Part shown: positions 33,282 through 46,080 of the stretch, piece by piece
How the letters are laid out: the number at the start of each line of letters is the position of its first letter
How positions within the stretch are numbered: position 1 is the first letter of the stretch
The notes under the pieces: model-generated
Databases searched by the model: none
Seen by the model: the letters and a program-made list of their open reading frames with translations, nothing else
Told to the model about the DNA's origin: nothing
Made by a program: the position numbers and the translations under genes
DNA from: Bactrocera neohumeralis
Lineage: Eukaryota; Arthropoda; Insecta; Diptera; Tephritidae
Length of the DNA: 64,000 nucleotides
Assembly: GCF_024586455.1 (NCBI RefSeq)
Contig: NC_065920.1
Coordinates: forward strand, 56,861,960-56,925,959
Direction of reading: 5' to 3'

Positions 33282-33722
33282 GTTAAGTTAAGTTAGGTTA
33301 GAAGGCTGATCAGAGATCGCACGCGGACTAATAGATGTAGTCCTTTGTGAAGCTATTGAAAATAGAACTCATGTGTTCGGACTTACAGATCGGCTGACTA
33401 CTAATGAGAGGTTAGCCTTACTGAGGGCAAAGAGATCGCTAGATCTCCTGCGCTCTATCTTGGGCCAAAAGGTTTTTGCGACCGCACAAGTACCAATGCT
33501 GCCCTAGCCTTGACTAAGCATCCGCGAGGCCCAGCTATCCAGTAGTAGAACACAAGAGGATGCGGGAGCACCGACCCGTTCCCATTCTACCGATAACGAT
33601 TATAGGGTGCCTTTTCTTGCTAGATCATAAGCTTTGCAGTTAGCTGCGATTCCGCTGTGGCCAGGCACCCTTACAAGTATTTTAATAAATACTCTCGCCG
33701 ACAGACACTCTTCGACCAACCC
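33282..33722 (-). mobile_element. LINE-A 5'-truncated insertion, copy 2
   Basis: Flanked by AAGAAAATGCTTAG at 33268-33281 and 33723-33736, as in copy 1. It is about 150 bp shorter because of internal deletions, mainly after 'cttacagatcggc' near 33395. Confidence 0.87.
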
Positions 33723-33736
33723 AAGAAAATGCTTAG

Positions 33737-34639
33737 CTTTATTAAATTTAACACCGACTAAAAACGTCTGTATTAAACCAAGTCTGTGTTATTGTTTTCT
33801 GAAAGGGACGTCTGGCCCCATTTTGACTCTGTTTTGATATACTTCACTATATTTTACAGAGTTAATTTTTTTCATAATATTCAAAGTTACCAGCAATTAT
33901 GGGAATAGTTATTTTGTATATAGTGTAACATGCAATTATGATACATGTTTATAATTATTTCAAAATAATAATATTCTCTTTTCTCTATATGTCTTTAGAA
34001 CTCCACACTCTTATGAAATGGTTACCCAAAATATATAAATACATTGCGTTAGTGCACCTTTTTCATTAGAGCTATCTCTGTTACCATTACCATTAGCAAC
34101 AATTTGCCTTCATTACACGGATACTAATAAAGCAAAAAAAAACTAGAATACCTAGAAAATGGTTCGTATTCCATTTCGCATTTTCCCCTTTTTCGTTTGC
34201 AACATTTTTCCGTGCTTTCCTTTTTCTACGCAGTTTGCACAAGACAGTGGAGTATTAAGGTACTCTATTTTCTAATTTGCGCCACTGAATAATTTATCAA
34301 TGTTTTGCGTGCTAATGTCATTGGAACTAAGTGTACTAATACATATTTAAATGCATCAAACAGTGGGACAGCTGATATTCTTACAACGCTATTTGCATAA
34401 ATACTTTGCCATTTAATCCAGAAAAAAATGTTCACTGTCGTTTTGAAGTAATGCAGAGTTGCACTTTATACTTCGCATGTTTTTCGAATCAATACATTTT
34501 TTTTTTGTAAGTTGGTAGTATTGTTGGTGACATCTATGCTAAATTTCACGTCTAAATATTCATTAGTATTTGAAATGCACCGTTTTTCCTGAATTTATTA
34601 TACAAGGAAGTGCGATAATGCACCATCTCATACAGTTGC
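33737..34639. other. Unannotated AT-rich sequence in duplicated segment, copy 2
   Basis: It aligns with 23987-25059, without the 110-bp tandem repeat. No gene recognised. Confidence 0.45.
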
Positions 34640-34975
34640 ATTGCTTATTCTAGATTATTTCGCCATATTTTCAACTAATATCGTGCCGCAACCACCGCAT
34701 ACGCCTGACTTAACTTCGTGTAGCTTCCGGCTATTCAGCAAATTCTCATGACCACTCCGAGGACACCGTTTTGAAACAATTGAGGATATAAAAGCTGAAT
34801 CGAAGAAGGCTCTGATGGCCATCACAACGAAGGATTTCTACAAGTGCTATGATGACTGGAAAATTCGTTGGCAGAAGTGTATTGCTGTGGGAGGGGATTC
34901 CTTTGAAGTAGATGAAATTGTTTGTCCTTCATTCACCTTTCAATTTGATCACAAAGTATACTTATTCTAGTACAG
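34640..34975 (+). pseudogene. Mariner transposase C-terminal relic (copy 2)
   Basis: It corresponds to 25060-25400: 'FSTNIVPQPPHTPDLTSC'-like third Asp region, then 'EDIKAESKKALMAITTKDF' and 'RWQKCIAVGGDSFEVDE' after a frame change. No N-terminal half is visible. Confidence 0.73.
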
Positions 34976-36079
34976 TGATTAACTCTGTTATTCTTGTAAG
35001 AATGTATGACACAACGAAACGTGTCTAACATAAACTGGAATTGGATTTCTAATTCATATACGACTCTAACATAACTATGTCTTAACTTATTTTAAACAAC
35101 TTCAAGCCATAATTAATTAATTAATTAAAAAGAGGTTAAGTGCTTCTATAAACATGACTTCTTATCATACAACCAAAGACTACTTTTGACTTATAGGTTG
35201 ATTGGCAACATAGTACGAGCATTGCCGGAAAGGTAAAAACCAAATTTAGAATATAATAGGTTAATATTACGGTAGATAAGACCCCAACTTTAAGGTTTTG
35301 GCCCATTTTAATACTTGCTCATGAAAACAAAAAACGAGTATTAATGACACTGCATAAATGATAGTCCTTTAATAAAATGTATACATTTTTCCAAAACTAT
35401 TTTTACACTTTTTCTGTAGAGTGCTTTCGAAGGCACTTGAATGGCAAGAATATTCTTTAACACGGAATGCTGTTATGAAAGCAGTCTATGCAAATGTCAA
35501 TCTAAAACTTGTCATGTGAATTTTAGGGGTCAAATAGGAGAAAACTTAGTTATATGTAATGATGTTTTTAATATTATTGAATTTTTTCAGGAAAATATTA
35601 CTCAACTAAAATCCTAAATTTTCCATGAGTTATGCGATTTTTTTTTATAGAGATCTTTTAACAAGTTCTTTTTAATGCATCGTTTTATTTGAACTTCAAG
35701 ATATACTATTATGATAACAATAAACTTTTGTCACATTTTTGCTTTAGTAGCCGAACAACAAACACCGCGCAAAATGTGCCATCAATGCGAGTGATTTATG
35801 ACAATTTAACATTCACTTAGCTAAGTTTTCGACTTCAGTTGCTCAGCTCAACTTAAGCGGTTAATATCCTATTTATAGTGGCATCTTTTACTCCATGTAT
35901 AAAATGGATTGAATCGTGCAAAATTTTTTATGCATAAATATTCAATTACATTGCGACAAAAATGCCAGCTTAAGGCGTAGACATTGATATATGGTCATGT
36001 TAACAGCGGCCTCAACACAGCAGTTGTGTCACCTAACGGTTGAATGTATCACCTAAAACTAATTGAGATAAATATAGAG

Positions 36080-36960
36080 TAATATACCAAGATAAATTAT
36101 CCAAAGAGGGTTCAGAACGCGTTGACGACGAACCACGTCCAGGACTGCTATCAACATCAACTGATCATCCACACGTCAATAAAATAAAGGAATTGGTGCT
36201 TGAGAATCGACGATTCATAGTCATAGAACCTACTGGCACCGTTGGAATATCAGAAGGATCAGTGAAAACCATTTCGAAGATTTTTTTTGCCCAAGAAAAG
36301 CGAAAACACGGTTGGTCTTAAAATCACTAAATTTTTTCGTAAAGCAGCGTCGCGCTAACGTTTGTGAAGCAATGATTTAAGACTACCAGGATGACATGAA
36401 TTATGTTATTACTAGCGATGATGCTTAGAGATATGTTTACGACCCGGAAACATACGAACAATCGGCCGAATATCGTGGCAAAGTTGAGTCGGAGCCAAAA
36501 AAGTTGACAGTTTTCTTCGATTATCGAGGTGTGGGGTACTCCGAATCCCTTCTGACGAACAAACTGTCAACATGGAACACTGTTTGTGTCTTTTGAGTTG
36601 TTTGCGCTAAGCTATTCCTAAAAAGAGGCCGAAATTATGGGAAACTCTTAGTTTTTGCACCATGACAATGCACCGTCGCATACGACATTGATTCTTCATG
36701 AGTCTATCACCAAATTTTCAACCAATATCCACATCTCCTGAGTTCATCTGCTATAGCTCCGTGTGACTTCTGCCTCTGCAGCAAACTCAAACGACCGCTT
36801 CGGGTATATCGTTTTGAATCAACTGAAGATATTAAACGCGAATCGATAAGTGTTTGAAGGCTATTCCGGAAATTGAATTTAGCAGCTGTTTCTAGGATTG
36901 AAAAAAAAAGTTTGGCACAAGTGTATAGTGGCTAAGAAGGATTGCTTTGGGTGAGTCGAC
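36080..36960 (+). pseudogene. Mariner transposase relic (copy 2, cleaner version)
   Basis: Fragments in several frames read 'GSERVDDEPRPGLLSTSTD', 'HVNKIKELVLENRRF' (linker after the helix-turn-helix), then the degraded first Asp region near 36415 and 'HHDNAPSHTTLILHESI' (second catalytic Asp) at about 36658. 'ALRVTSASAANSND' and 'EDIKRESISV'-like pieces follow. Many stops are present. It is the counterpart of the corrupted sequence at 29000-29900. Confidence 0.72.
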
Positions 36961-37349
36961 ATAGAGTTTGAAGTATAAATTAAGAATTTAAAAATTGTGT
37001 GGTCTTACTATTTTCTACTCATAGTAGTATAAGATATATAAGAAAAATTTTGGACTAGGAATATACAACACAGATTTAATATGCTTCTGATTCTCAAACT
37101 TAAAACAATTCCACTTCCTTCTTTCTGACATTCGTTCTACCTATTGACTTCAGTTTCGCGCATTGGTTACAGTCAAAACGCCACTCACCAAAAGAAAATT
37201 TCATTCGTTTGATTTGAGTTATAACTGACAGTTTTCGTACAGCTGTCATTCAAAACTGTGTTGAAATGTTTATGTTTTATTCCAAACAAACAAACTGCTG
37301 GGCACGTAGATGTAAGTTAAAGCGGGTGAAGACGAGCTAGCAAGTTTGA

Positions 37350-38010
37350 GTAGCAACATGGTGTAAGTATTGCCAGAATGGAGAAAGCGAAATTTAGAAT
37401 ATAAGTTCATATTATGGTAAGAAGTACCCCAGATTTAAGATATTGGCATTTTTGATACTTGTTCATGAAAACAAAAGTCTTAAATTTATGGTTTTGCAAT
37501 GGCCAAACCAAGGGTCCTTAAAAAAATTATACAATTTTCCAAAACTATCCTATCCTACATACATATATTGTGCTTTCGAAATCAATTTAGGCTATTTGTG
37601 GAAATTAAGAAGCTTTTTTAATACGGAATGCTACTAGAAAAGCAGTCTGTGCAAAAATATAGTTCCATAGACTATGAAGACAGGAGTAAATTTATTAAAT
37701 TTTGTGAAGCAAATCTTTTGCAAATAAATTTATTACAATTTCCGTGTGTTCTAAGAATTTACTCTTTTCTTTGACCACTTTTCAAAAGTTCACTAAATGC
37801 ATGGTTATTATTTGAACTTCAAGATCTACGACAGTCTGTTATGAGTACACAAAGCTTTTAGTCAAAACACCAGCCAACAAATGCTTCGCAACAATTTATC
37901 ATCACTGCAATTTATTTTCTGCATTTCAACAACTGCTTAGCTAAATTTCAGCCTTCAGCCATAAAATCGACCAATGAGCTGTAATTGAAGAATTTTTTGC
38001 CTATTCGTTG
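37350..38010 (+). repeat. Third, diverged copy of part of the duplicated segment
   Basis: It resembles 25610-26300 and 35200-35850. Shared phrases are 'gcgaaatttagaatataa', 'acggaatgct' with 'aaagcagtct', 'tatttgaacttcaagat' and 'cttagcta'. Divergence and indels are far greater than between copies 1 and 2, pointing to an older duplication. Confidence 0.65.
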
Positions 38011-39264
38011 TAACAGTTAATACTTACTTAATACCTAAAATTCCTTCAAGGGTTTGCCAAAATCTTTCCACTTTTACAAATGTTTGAAATGAATGCAGGA
38101 AATAACGGCATCGTAAATCGAAAATCCTCAATAAACTTATTCATTCATAGATATGTATGTAAAATCAAATTAAAGAAAGCAATAAGAGGAAAAATGCGTT
38201 CGCTGGTTTTGTGTGTAGTCGAGTGTTAGTTGGATGTGACTTTCAGATATTTTTAAGCAAGGACAACCCAAGCATTTTTTTGAAAACATTACTGCTATAT
38301 AGTATTAGTCGAAAAGATATTGCAATCGCATCTTTAGTAATTTATTGCCTCTTATTTTTACAGTTCATTTCTCTTTAGTGCATTTCACAGCTCCATCGAG
38401 CTCAAAATAAAACTCTAATATTCTTTTGATTAACATTTCTTTCTCAATATCTCAATCAGTTACTCATTTCTACTGAAGAGAGTTTTAAGTGAAAGAGTAC
38501 AAGTTACTCACTCGTGTCCTCACCAATTTATTAGCTCACATAAAAATAGACTTCGAAATGCACAGCTCACTTAATTTACGGCGAATTCTTACAGTCGTTC
38601 CCTGATTCTCATGTTATTCACTCACAAAATTTTTGTAAACAAAACTGACCTACATTGAGCTTATTTCATTTACTTTGTTGTGTACATTCTATATAAATTT
38701 AACAGAGGCTTTGCAGAACCGGCATTTTTAAAATTTGTCTTGCTTTACTTAATCTTTTTGATGCTTGTTTGATGGTAGATGCGATGGTTTTCAAAATTAG
38801 CTGTAATTTATCGAATTGAAGAGTCCAGTTACAACAGTGGTATACCAGTATTAATGGAGTTATTACTATATTAATATTAGCGTATAACTATAGTAATATA
38901 TGTACAAGTGTTCCATATACATACGACTTCAAACTATTCATCGACAGTGAGAGTTATACATATGTTATGCGGCAGACTTGGAAGTAGTGATTAAGTTGCA
39001 AAGAACTTTCTATGGACTCAAATTGTATGCCCTGCAAAGTTTATTTTGATAATATAAGTAAATTTTGTATAGTATTTATGATTATTCAACTAAAATTCGC
39101 CAAAATCGGCAAAGGAGCCTGTTGAGCTTCTTAATTTGCAAATACCGTACGCTGAAGGTCAAATTTCTAAAGTATAAGAGAATGTGTTTTCTGTAGGTAG
39201 TCAGAAAGTTATATCTCATAACTCGCAGTAGTTTCAATTTAAGAACTCTGCTTTTGTTGTACAA
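38011..39264. other. Unannotated AT-rich sequence
   Basis: No transposon coding remnant, terminal repeat or convincing exon found. Confidence 0.4.
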
Positions 39265-40540
39265 TATTTATATTTTAGCAGAGAAGAGTAGTAACCGTTA
39301 CTCTTCAACAAATGCGGTTTAGGTTTATGCTCAGTTATGTGAAAAACACCTTTATGTTCGTGCACTTTACCTACAGTATGCAAGACCATTTCGAAAATAC
39401 TTCTCATACATTTATTTACTGCTGGTAATTTTTATCCTCGTACAACACCAGTATATGCTTATTATGAGTTCTGTTAAAACTCTCTGCACGCTGATTCTGT
39501 AGAAATCTTTCGAAATAACTCTCTATATATAATATTTAATATAGCAAGAAACATTCACTCTTTTATAAAATCGGTTTATGTTTAATACACTTGTGCTAAA
39601 AATCTCTACAACTCTCTGTAAACATAGATTGTTAATTTACAAAATTTAAGTGACTTTCGAAATTACTCTCCAGACATTTATTTACTGCAAGTAACATTTA
39701 CTCTTAAACAGAATCGGTTCTAGTTTAACTCACTTCTGTTAAAAATGTCTACAAACTCTCTGCATGTTAAAATTCAAACTTTTAGAATCTTTCGAAATTA
39801 CTCCTGTATACATTATAAGTATTTATACATTTATTGCAAGGGTTCTTTACATTTATACAAAATCGGCTTAAAATACATTTATGTTAAAAATTTTTACACA
39901 CTCTCCACTCTCATGCTGTTAAAACTAAAGGTAACCCTTGCTTTTATACAAAATTGGTTAAAGCTTAATTCGCTTCTGTTAAAAATATCTACACACTCTC
40001 CGCAAGCTCATGCTGTTAAAATTAATAGAGAATCGGTTCAAGTCTAACTCACTAATGTTAAAAATCTCTTTACGCTCTCATTTTCCGAAACTATTCCTAT
40101 ATATTTATATATTGAAGATACTTTTATATGTACAAAATAAGTTCAAGTTTAACTGACTTCTGCTAAAATCTCTAAAACTCTCAACACTCTCATGCTGTTG
40201 AAACTAAGAAACATTTATTGTTATAACAAATCAGTTTAAGTTTCATGACTGTGTGTTATAAACCTGTGAAAATTTCTTGCATGCTCATTTCATAACATAT
40301 TTCGAAATTACTCGCAATATATTTATTTACTGCTAGTAACACTCGCTCTTATGTAATATCGGTCCGCGTTTAACTCACTTCTGTTAAAAATTCTTCACAA
40401 ACTCTCTACCTCCTCATTGCTCTTAACATACTTATGGAAGTGTTTCAACATATTTCCAAATTCGCACATTTATTTAATGCTAGTAGCCTTATCTATCTAT
40501 TAACCAGAATAAATTTAATTCGCTTACGTTAAACACAAGG
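39265..40540. repeat. Degenerate tandem array, about 120-150 bp units
   Basis: An ordered set of phrases recurs: 'tttcgaaattactc', 'atatttatttactgc', 'agtaacattcactctt', 'atcggttta', 'taactcacttctgttaaaaa' and 'ctctacaaactctc'. The TCGAAA anchor is at about 39391, 39510, 39657, 39792, 40085 and 40302, giving units near 120-150 bp, with one gap of about two units. It is highly diverged, so an old satellite-like array of perhaps eight or nine units. Confidence 0.7.
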
Positions 40541-40679
40541 TAATGTTATAAATTTCTGCATACTGTCTAGTAGTTTTTTGAAACATATCTTATGATCTCA
40601 TAGAACAACACTCACTGTTATTGACATTAGCAATCCAACTAACTAAAATATTATTGTTCTTAGTCCGATGAGCGGTTGC

Positions 40680-41220
40680 TAAATGCAGAGAAAGTGCCGA
40701 CGTACAAAGCGCCGATTTCATAATTCGGATTTGCTAAACGTTTTCCAACAAATTTCATTCGTCGTTGGTTAGCTGCCGAAACAATATTGTTCCTTTTGCT
40801 TTGCTTCGTTTTTGACTTTCGAGGTTTCGTTAAGCAGCGCCGTCGCTACTACATAGCTTCCGCACTTCGTTGATTGGCCGATAGGACGACTTCGCCAATT
40901 CAATTTGGTCGTATCATCAGTCGGTGTCGTTAGCAATTTAGTTTAGTTTTACTTTGAACTTCGGTGTAAATGGTTGGTGAATTTTTTACCGAACGCGCGT
41001 TCAACATTGTGTTAGTGTAATATATGTATGTATATAAGACTGTTACTGAGAATACATATATAAAAGCATAAAGCCGGTCGAATTACCGCAGTTCAAAGTT
41101 GAAGGTGGAAATAAGTTTGTGGTGGAATTTATAGCTGAATTCAATATTACTGCACGAATACGCCTGAGCAGCTGTGCTGCAAGCGTGTTAGAGTGTTATT
41201 GTTAAGTTGTGTGAAGAAAG
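40680..41220 (+). promoter_or_regulatory. Possible promoter and 5' UTR of an unseen gene
   Basis: A locally GC-richer block (40680-40960) in AT-rich surroundings contains TCAGTC at 40917-40922, which fits the insect initiator TCAGTY. Downstream lies 'gaacttcggtgtaaatgg' and an untranslated-looking stretch. I see no TATA box at the right distance and no matching downstream element at +28 to +32. No coding exon is identified to pair with it. Weak; could be chance. Confidence 0.22.
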
Positions 41221-44200
41221 AAAGTAAAATATAATAATTGTGATGATTTTTGTATAAAATATGAAATGTTAAAAAATACAATTATAAACAGCAAAGGAAT
41301 CGAAAAATATCTAAAGGTAATACGAAGGTGAATCAAAATTTCTGAAGAGTAAATAGCTTCATAAAGTAGTATTAATGTAATTAGTAATAACAAAAAATTC
41401 GAATGTTTTTAGGAAAAGTGAAATGAAATACATATGTTACAAAAAAGATCAAAATAAAAAGACATAAAATAAATAACGCAATTAAAATAAAATGAGTAAT
41501 ATAATAAATATAAAAAAAATAAAAAACATAATAATATATCAAAAATTAAAAAATTAGCTAGTTTATCAAAATAAAATAAAGATAAATATAAAACAAAGTA
41601 AAAAATTGGTAAAGAGAAATAAAATTAAATTAAACAAACAAAAATAAAAAATTAGAATTAAAATTAAAATAACAAAGAGAAATATTTATATATCCAATAA
41701 ATAACCGGATAAAATTATAATTTATTTATTATTTTAAGTATATTGAACTAAAAAACCTTGATATGTAAATGATATGTTAAATAAAAAGTCAAGAATTTAG
41801 AAAGCCAAGTAAGACATTTTTTATTTAGAAATTAATTTAAAACATATAAGCAAATATTTTCGATAGATAAACAACAATGTAACTGCTAATATTTTTTATA
41901 AGACTAAGGTAAAATTAATGCAATTTGCTAGTTAGAGCAGAAGACATACTATATTTTTAACTAGCATAATAAAAAAAATATGTAGCATCGCTTAACAAGC
42001 CTAACATAATAATAAGTATTTTTCCTATTGAAATATAAAACTGAGCTGCTCAAAATACGCCAACATAAGCGTTGGGTCTCCTATATAAAAATTTTCATTA
42101 ACAGTTAGAAAAAAATTAGTTTAACGAAGGTAAAAAATTAATTGCCCGAATATATTTATTTAACTAGTTTATCATCATTAAATGCAGTTTATCAAAGTGA
42201 TAAAAACTGCTTAGTATAGTGTGGCTCTTAAGTATCGAAAAAATATTTAAATTTCCAACATAAGTTTCTATTTATAAACGTGAATATAACAACACTGCTA
42301 ATGCTACGAAAATACTTTCATCAAAGAAAAGAAAAATTTTCTTAACAGAAAAATTAATTAAAAATTCAGTAATTTTATATCCCAAATATATAATTAAAAT
42401 TTAATACTTGGAAGGGAACTGTGTTGTTGTTGATCTCAAATCTAAAATATGCACGTAACACTGCCTTAATTCCGTCGAATAATCTTATACGTTTCAGTAA
42501 GTGCTGTTATTTCGTCATTAAATTTAATTAACGATATTGGTGAATTTTTCTTCACAATTAAAATAACAAATTTCTGAAAGTGAAGACTTATTAGAATGGA
42601 ACGGATGCTTCTTGCTTGCTTATAAAAAAATTAAATTGTGTTCAAATTCCACAGACCAAAGTGAAAATGTTGGGAAAAGAAAACTGAAGTTCATCAAAAA
42701 GTCTATATATAAATTGATAAAAAGGTAAATCAAAATAAAATAAAATAAAATAATAATAAATAAAATTGAATTAAAAAGTATGGTAAAAAATAATAATTTA
42801 ATTACTTTAAAAGAAGTTTAATAAAATACTGAATATCTGATTGACCAATATTTTGGGTAGACAGTCAACTTTGGTGCTGGGTTCCAAATATTCGGTACCG
42901 AGGGACTTGAACAGATTTGTTGGATTTTGATAATTTTTGGCCATAAAATGGCAGATCTAAAGGCATAATTCATGCAAAGTTTTATCCCGTGATATTAATT
43001 GCTTCCACAGTCGGAAAATTCATTAGATTATCAAAGCCCAAAGTTGCAAATAAATAATTTTCCGGTCACATTATATAGAAAAAGAACAAAGTCACATAAA
43101 TTTACAACATGTATGTACTTACTACTTTGAACTCGTGGTTATAAACATCTTTTTGGACCATGGTTGGACCACCAAATGGCTTTCGCCCGATTTTCAACGT
43201 CACCGCATAACAATATTCCTTAGCAAAAAATTTACGACCTCGCTTTTCTCAACAAAACCAACCATTTACAAATTAATGTTTGATAGTTTACAAAATGTCG
43301 TGCAATTCGAAGATAATTAAAATGTTTCACAAACAGAACCTTGGCAAATATTATAGAGAGTTCTAACAACCTAAGAAGAGGAAAATGTTTTCTATGCTAT
43401 TATTCAAATGCCCGGGAGTTTGAAATGACACCTTAACCTTACTTTTGGAGCACGGTAATATTAATTTTACAGAAAATTCGTGGCCTCAATTAAACTGAAA
43501 TTTATTATTAAAATTTAACGAACTAACTTCAAGGAAAATTTTGCTGTTGACTTAGAGAGATTCGATGTACGTAACTCTGAGTTGCATTCAGTTGAATAAC
43601 CTTAGACGGCTGGGTTCTGGAGATTCTTGTTAATTAAATTTAATTAATTTCATTGCTGTTGGAAAAATTTCCTTCTATTAAAATAACGATTGTTTGAAAG
43701 TAATGACTTTCAAAATGCATTAAATTAAGTTATAAAATAATATAAAGGAAATAAAACAACTAAATTGTGTGCAAACCCAAGGATTAAATTGAATGTGCAT
43801 TAAAAAACGGCCAACAACAACATTTAGTGAATTGGTAGATAATGTTTAAGTCCAGCTAGTTTAAAAGTACGGTGTTTTAGTGCGCCACATTAGCTATTAG
43901 CACTTGCGGAAGGACCATGGCGTATACGTAATCAATTGCATTCCTGTGTACAAAACGCCCAGTGTAAATCCCTGCAGGGTGTGCATAAGCCAATCCCAGT
44001 GGTGCCGTGTCTGTTCTATCTGGCTCGCTGCAATTTCAGTGTTTTATTTATTCTTCTTATTCATTAGCAGAAAAAAGGCCTTGCGCGTTAGTGTTCGCTT
44101 TAATATGCTTTGCAAGCTTAGTGTTTGGCTAACGGTCAGATTAGTTCGTTAAGCGTACTTCCGTTGCAAACTTACGTACCTACTTTGAAGTTACTATCTG

Positions 44201-44895
44201 TAAGGAGTAGTTTTCAGTGTTTGGTTGTTATTCTTTTTTTCTTGCGTTTCTATTGCGTTCGCTACAAAGTGCTAGGACTTCAATATCTGTTGTCTACTAT
44301 CCTGTAATCATGGATCTTTACTGTAGCCGAAATATATATTGATTAACAGAGTGTCTTTTCTTTAAAAGAAAAGTACGCAAAAATCTATTTTGTGGAACAG
44401 CAGGCACGACCATATGTGTTTATATAATTACTAATTAACCTGCCGATAACTGAAGGAGTTCTTAGCTCAAATATGAGTCCAGTTGTCAACCCGTGACCCA
44501 ATATTTTGTCCCGTTTGCTTTCTAATGTATGGTGTCTGGCATGCTTGTTGCACTTGTTCTTACCCGGAACGTTTGAGTGCTCCTAATCGTGTTAATCAAA
44601 TATTAAATTAATATTGAGCTATCCGAAGGGTCATGCACTTCTCCTCTCTATGGGTTGTATCAGCAGCATAGTGCAAAGCAAAGACGGGAACAACTTACCA
44701 TATGTGAAATTTTGCAGTTAGCTCTCTTCCGATAAATCGTAAAACGTACAATTTTTCAACCTGAGAACTAACTTTGAAGCTGAAGCGAGTTTATTCGAAT
44801 GAAATGTGCATTCCCTTTGACATACATTTTGCGCCTTCGGATACATATGTATGCGAGATTTAGTAAATATTCCCACATGTATGCTTTCTTTTACA
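41221..44895. other. Very AT-rich unannotated region
   Basis: Long A-rich stretches (41400-41700, 42720-42800) with few closed elements. A somewhat GC-richer block at 43850-44300 has only short frames (60-82 codons) without recognisable domains. No transposon remnants were recognised. Confidence 0.45.
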
Positions 44896-45412
44896 TAAAA
44901 ACAAGAAAAAACGTTAACCTTGGTTGCACCATAGTTATAATACCCTTCACAATTTCAAGAGATTTCTTAAAGAACATGAATTTTATCGGTCAATTTATGT
45001 GATAGTTATATGTAATAGTTATCAGATCCGAACTATTTCTACGAAGATTGCACTTTTATCTTGAACAATAACCCTTGCCGAATTTCTTGAAGCTATCTCG
45101 TAAAAAAATAATCCATATAAGCACTTGCATCCGATTGTTCAGTTTGTTTCTCAGCTGCATGCTAAAGTCATCCGATATGGGTGATTACAAGAAATCCGCA
45201 GCTTCTTGGGAAGAAAAAAGAAAAGTACATATGCAAAATCTCAATTTGATGTCTTAAAAGCTGAGGGACTAGTTCGCATGTATACAAACAGTCGGATGAC
45301 ATATGAATATGGCTTGTTCGAGTCAACTCGTCATACTGATGATTTAATACATATCTTATAAATCCGCGACTTTTCATTCTGAATGTTACACACTTCGTGG
45401 CAAACTTGAGGG
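44896..45412 (+). repeat. Mini-me-like repeat family A, copy 2
   Basis: The left end is 'aaaaacaagaaaaaacgtta', with 'cttggttgcacca' in place of the perfect hairpin. Internal 'gttcagtttgt' units and 'gggactagttcgcatgtata' follow, ending with 'ttacacacttcgtggcaaac'. The terminal hairpin is lost. Confidence 0.68.
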
Positions 45413-45424
45413 CATGAAATCATG

Positions 45425-46080
45425 TGCGAATTCATTTTTTTTTTTTTTTTTTGATGGTGATGGTGTATTGATGGTTTTTCAACATATTGTCATCGTTTGA
45501 ACCAATTTTCGAAGCCTTTGATTGAGGTATCTCCAAAACATGAGTTCTGAATACATCACCCACCTCTTTAAGTGTTCAAAAACGTTGGCCTATTACTTTA
45601 TCTTTTACGTACGAAAATTAGAAGAAGTCATTTGGTTCGAAATCAGGATAATATAGAAAATGACTCATCAAATCGATGTTTTGAGTGCTCAAAAATCCAA
45701 TTGTTTCAGTCAATGTATGAAAGTTCGCATTATGGTGGTAAAGAGTTATTGGTTTTTCTATTTTCTTGAATGACAACTGACAAGCACTTAAAATTTGCGT
45801 TGTGCTAGATTGCGATATACTTGTATACAGTTGTTCCTAAAAAACAAGCAACCATTCGCTTAGAAGTGCTTCGCGCATGAACAACTTTTGTTGGATTCTT
45901 CTCATTTTTAAACCTCCATACAGTCGGCTAAGCTTAATCTGCGGACGTATAAATCCACATTTCCCCTCTTTCACGTTACCTAGACGTTTTTTGTATCATA
46001 TTTTGGGCACATTATCAATAGTTTTCGGAACAATAACTGATTTTGTTCAACCTGTATAAAGTATGTCTTGGAATAATATA
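45425..46080 (-). pseudogene. Mariner transposase relic (C-terminal two thirds)
   Basis: Minus-strand pieces, left of a poly-T run, read 'YGGLKMRRIQQKLFMREA' and 'LSFKKIEKPITLYHHNAN' (second catalytic region; Asp replaced by His-Asn context, 'YHHNANFHT'). They continue 'SHFLYYPDFEPNDFF' (third Asp region, PDFEPND), 'THVLEIPQSKASKI' and the region near 45470 (the mariner C-terminus). Stops and frame changes abound. A different lineage from the other mariner relics here. Confidence 0.7.

Larger units (their letters stand above)
32297..37115 (+). repeat. Large duplicated segment, copy 2
   Basis: Same order as copy 1 but without the Harbinger insertion and with a clean sequence through the mariner relic at 36080-36960. 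Unlike copy 1 it includes the mariner 5' inverted repeat at 32297, so it is the more complete (probably ancestral) arrangement at its left edge. Confidence 0.85.

Noticed and set aside
40919..40950. Downstream promoter element partner for the TCAGTC initiator
   Set aside because: Positions +28 to +32 do not fit the RGWYV consensus, so the promoter call stays weak.
45436..45452. Poly-T run as a retroposon tail
   Set aside because: It borders a mariner relic on the minus strand; no target duplication or retroposon body is seen.
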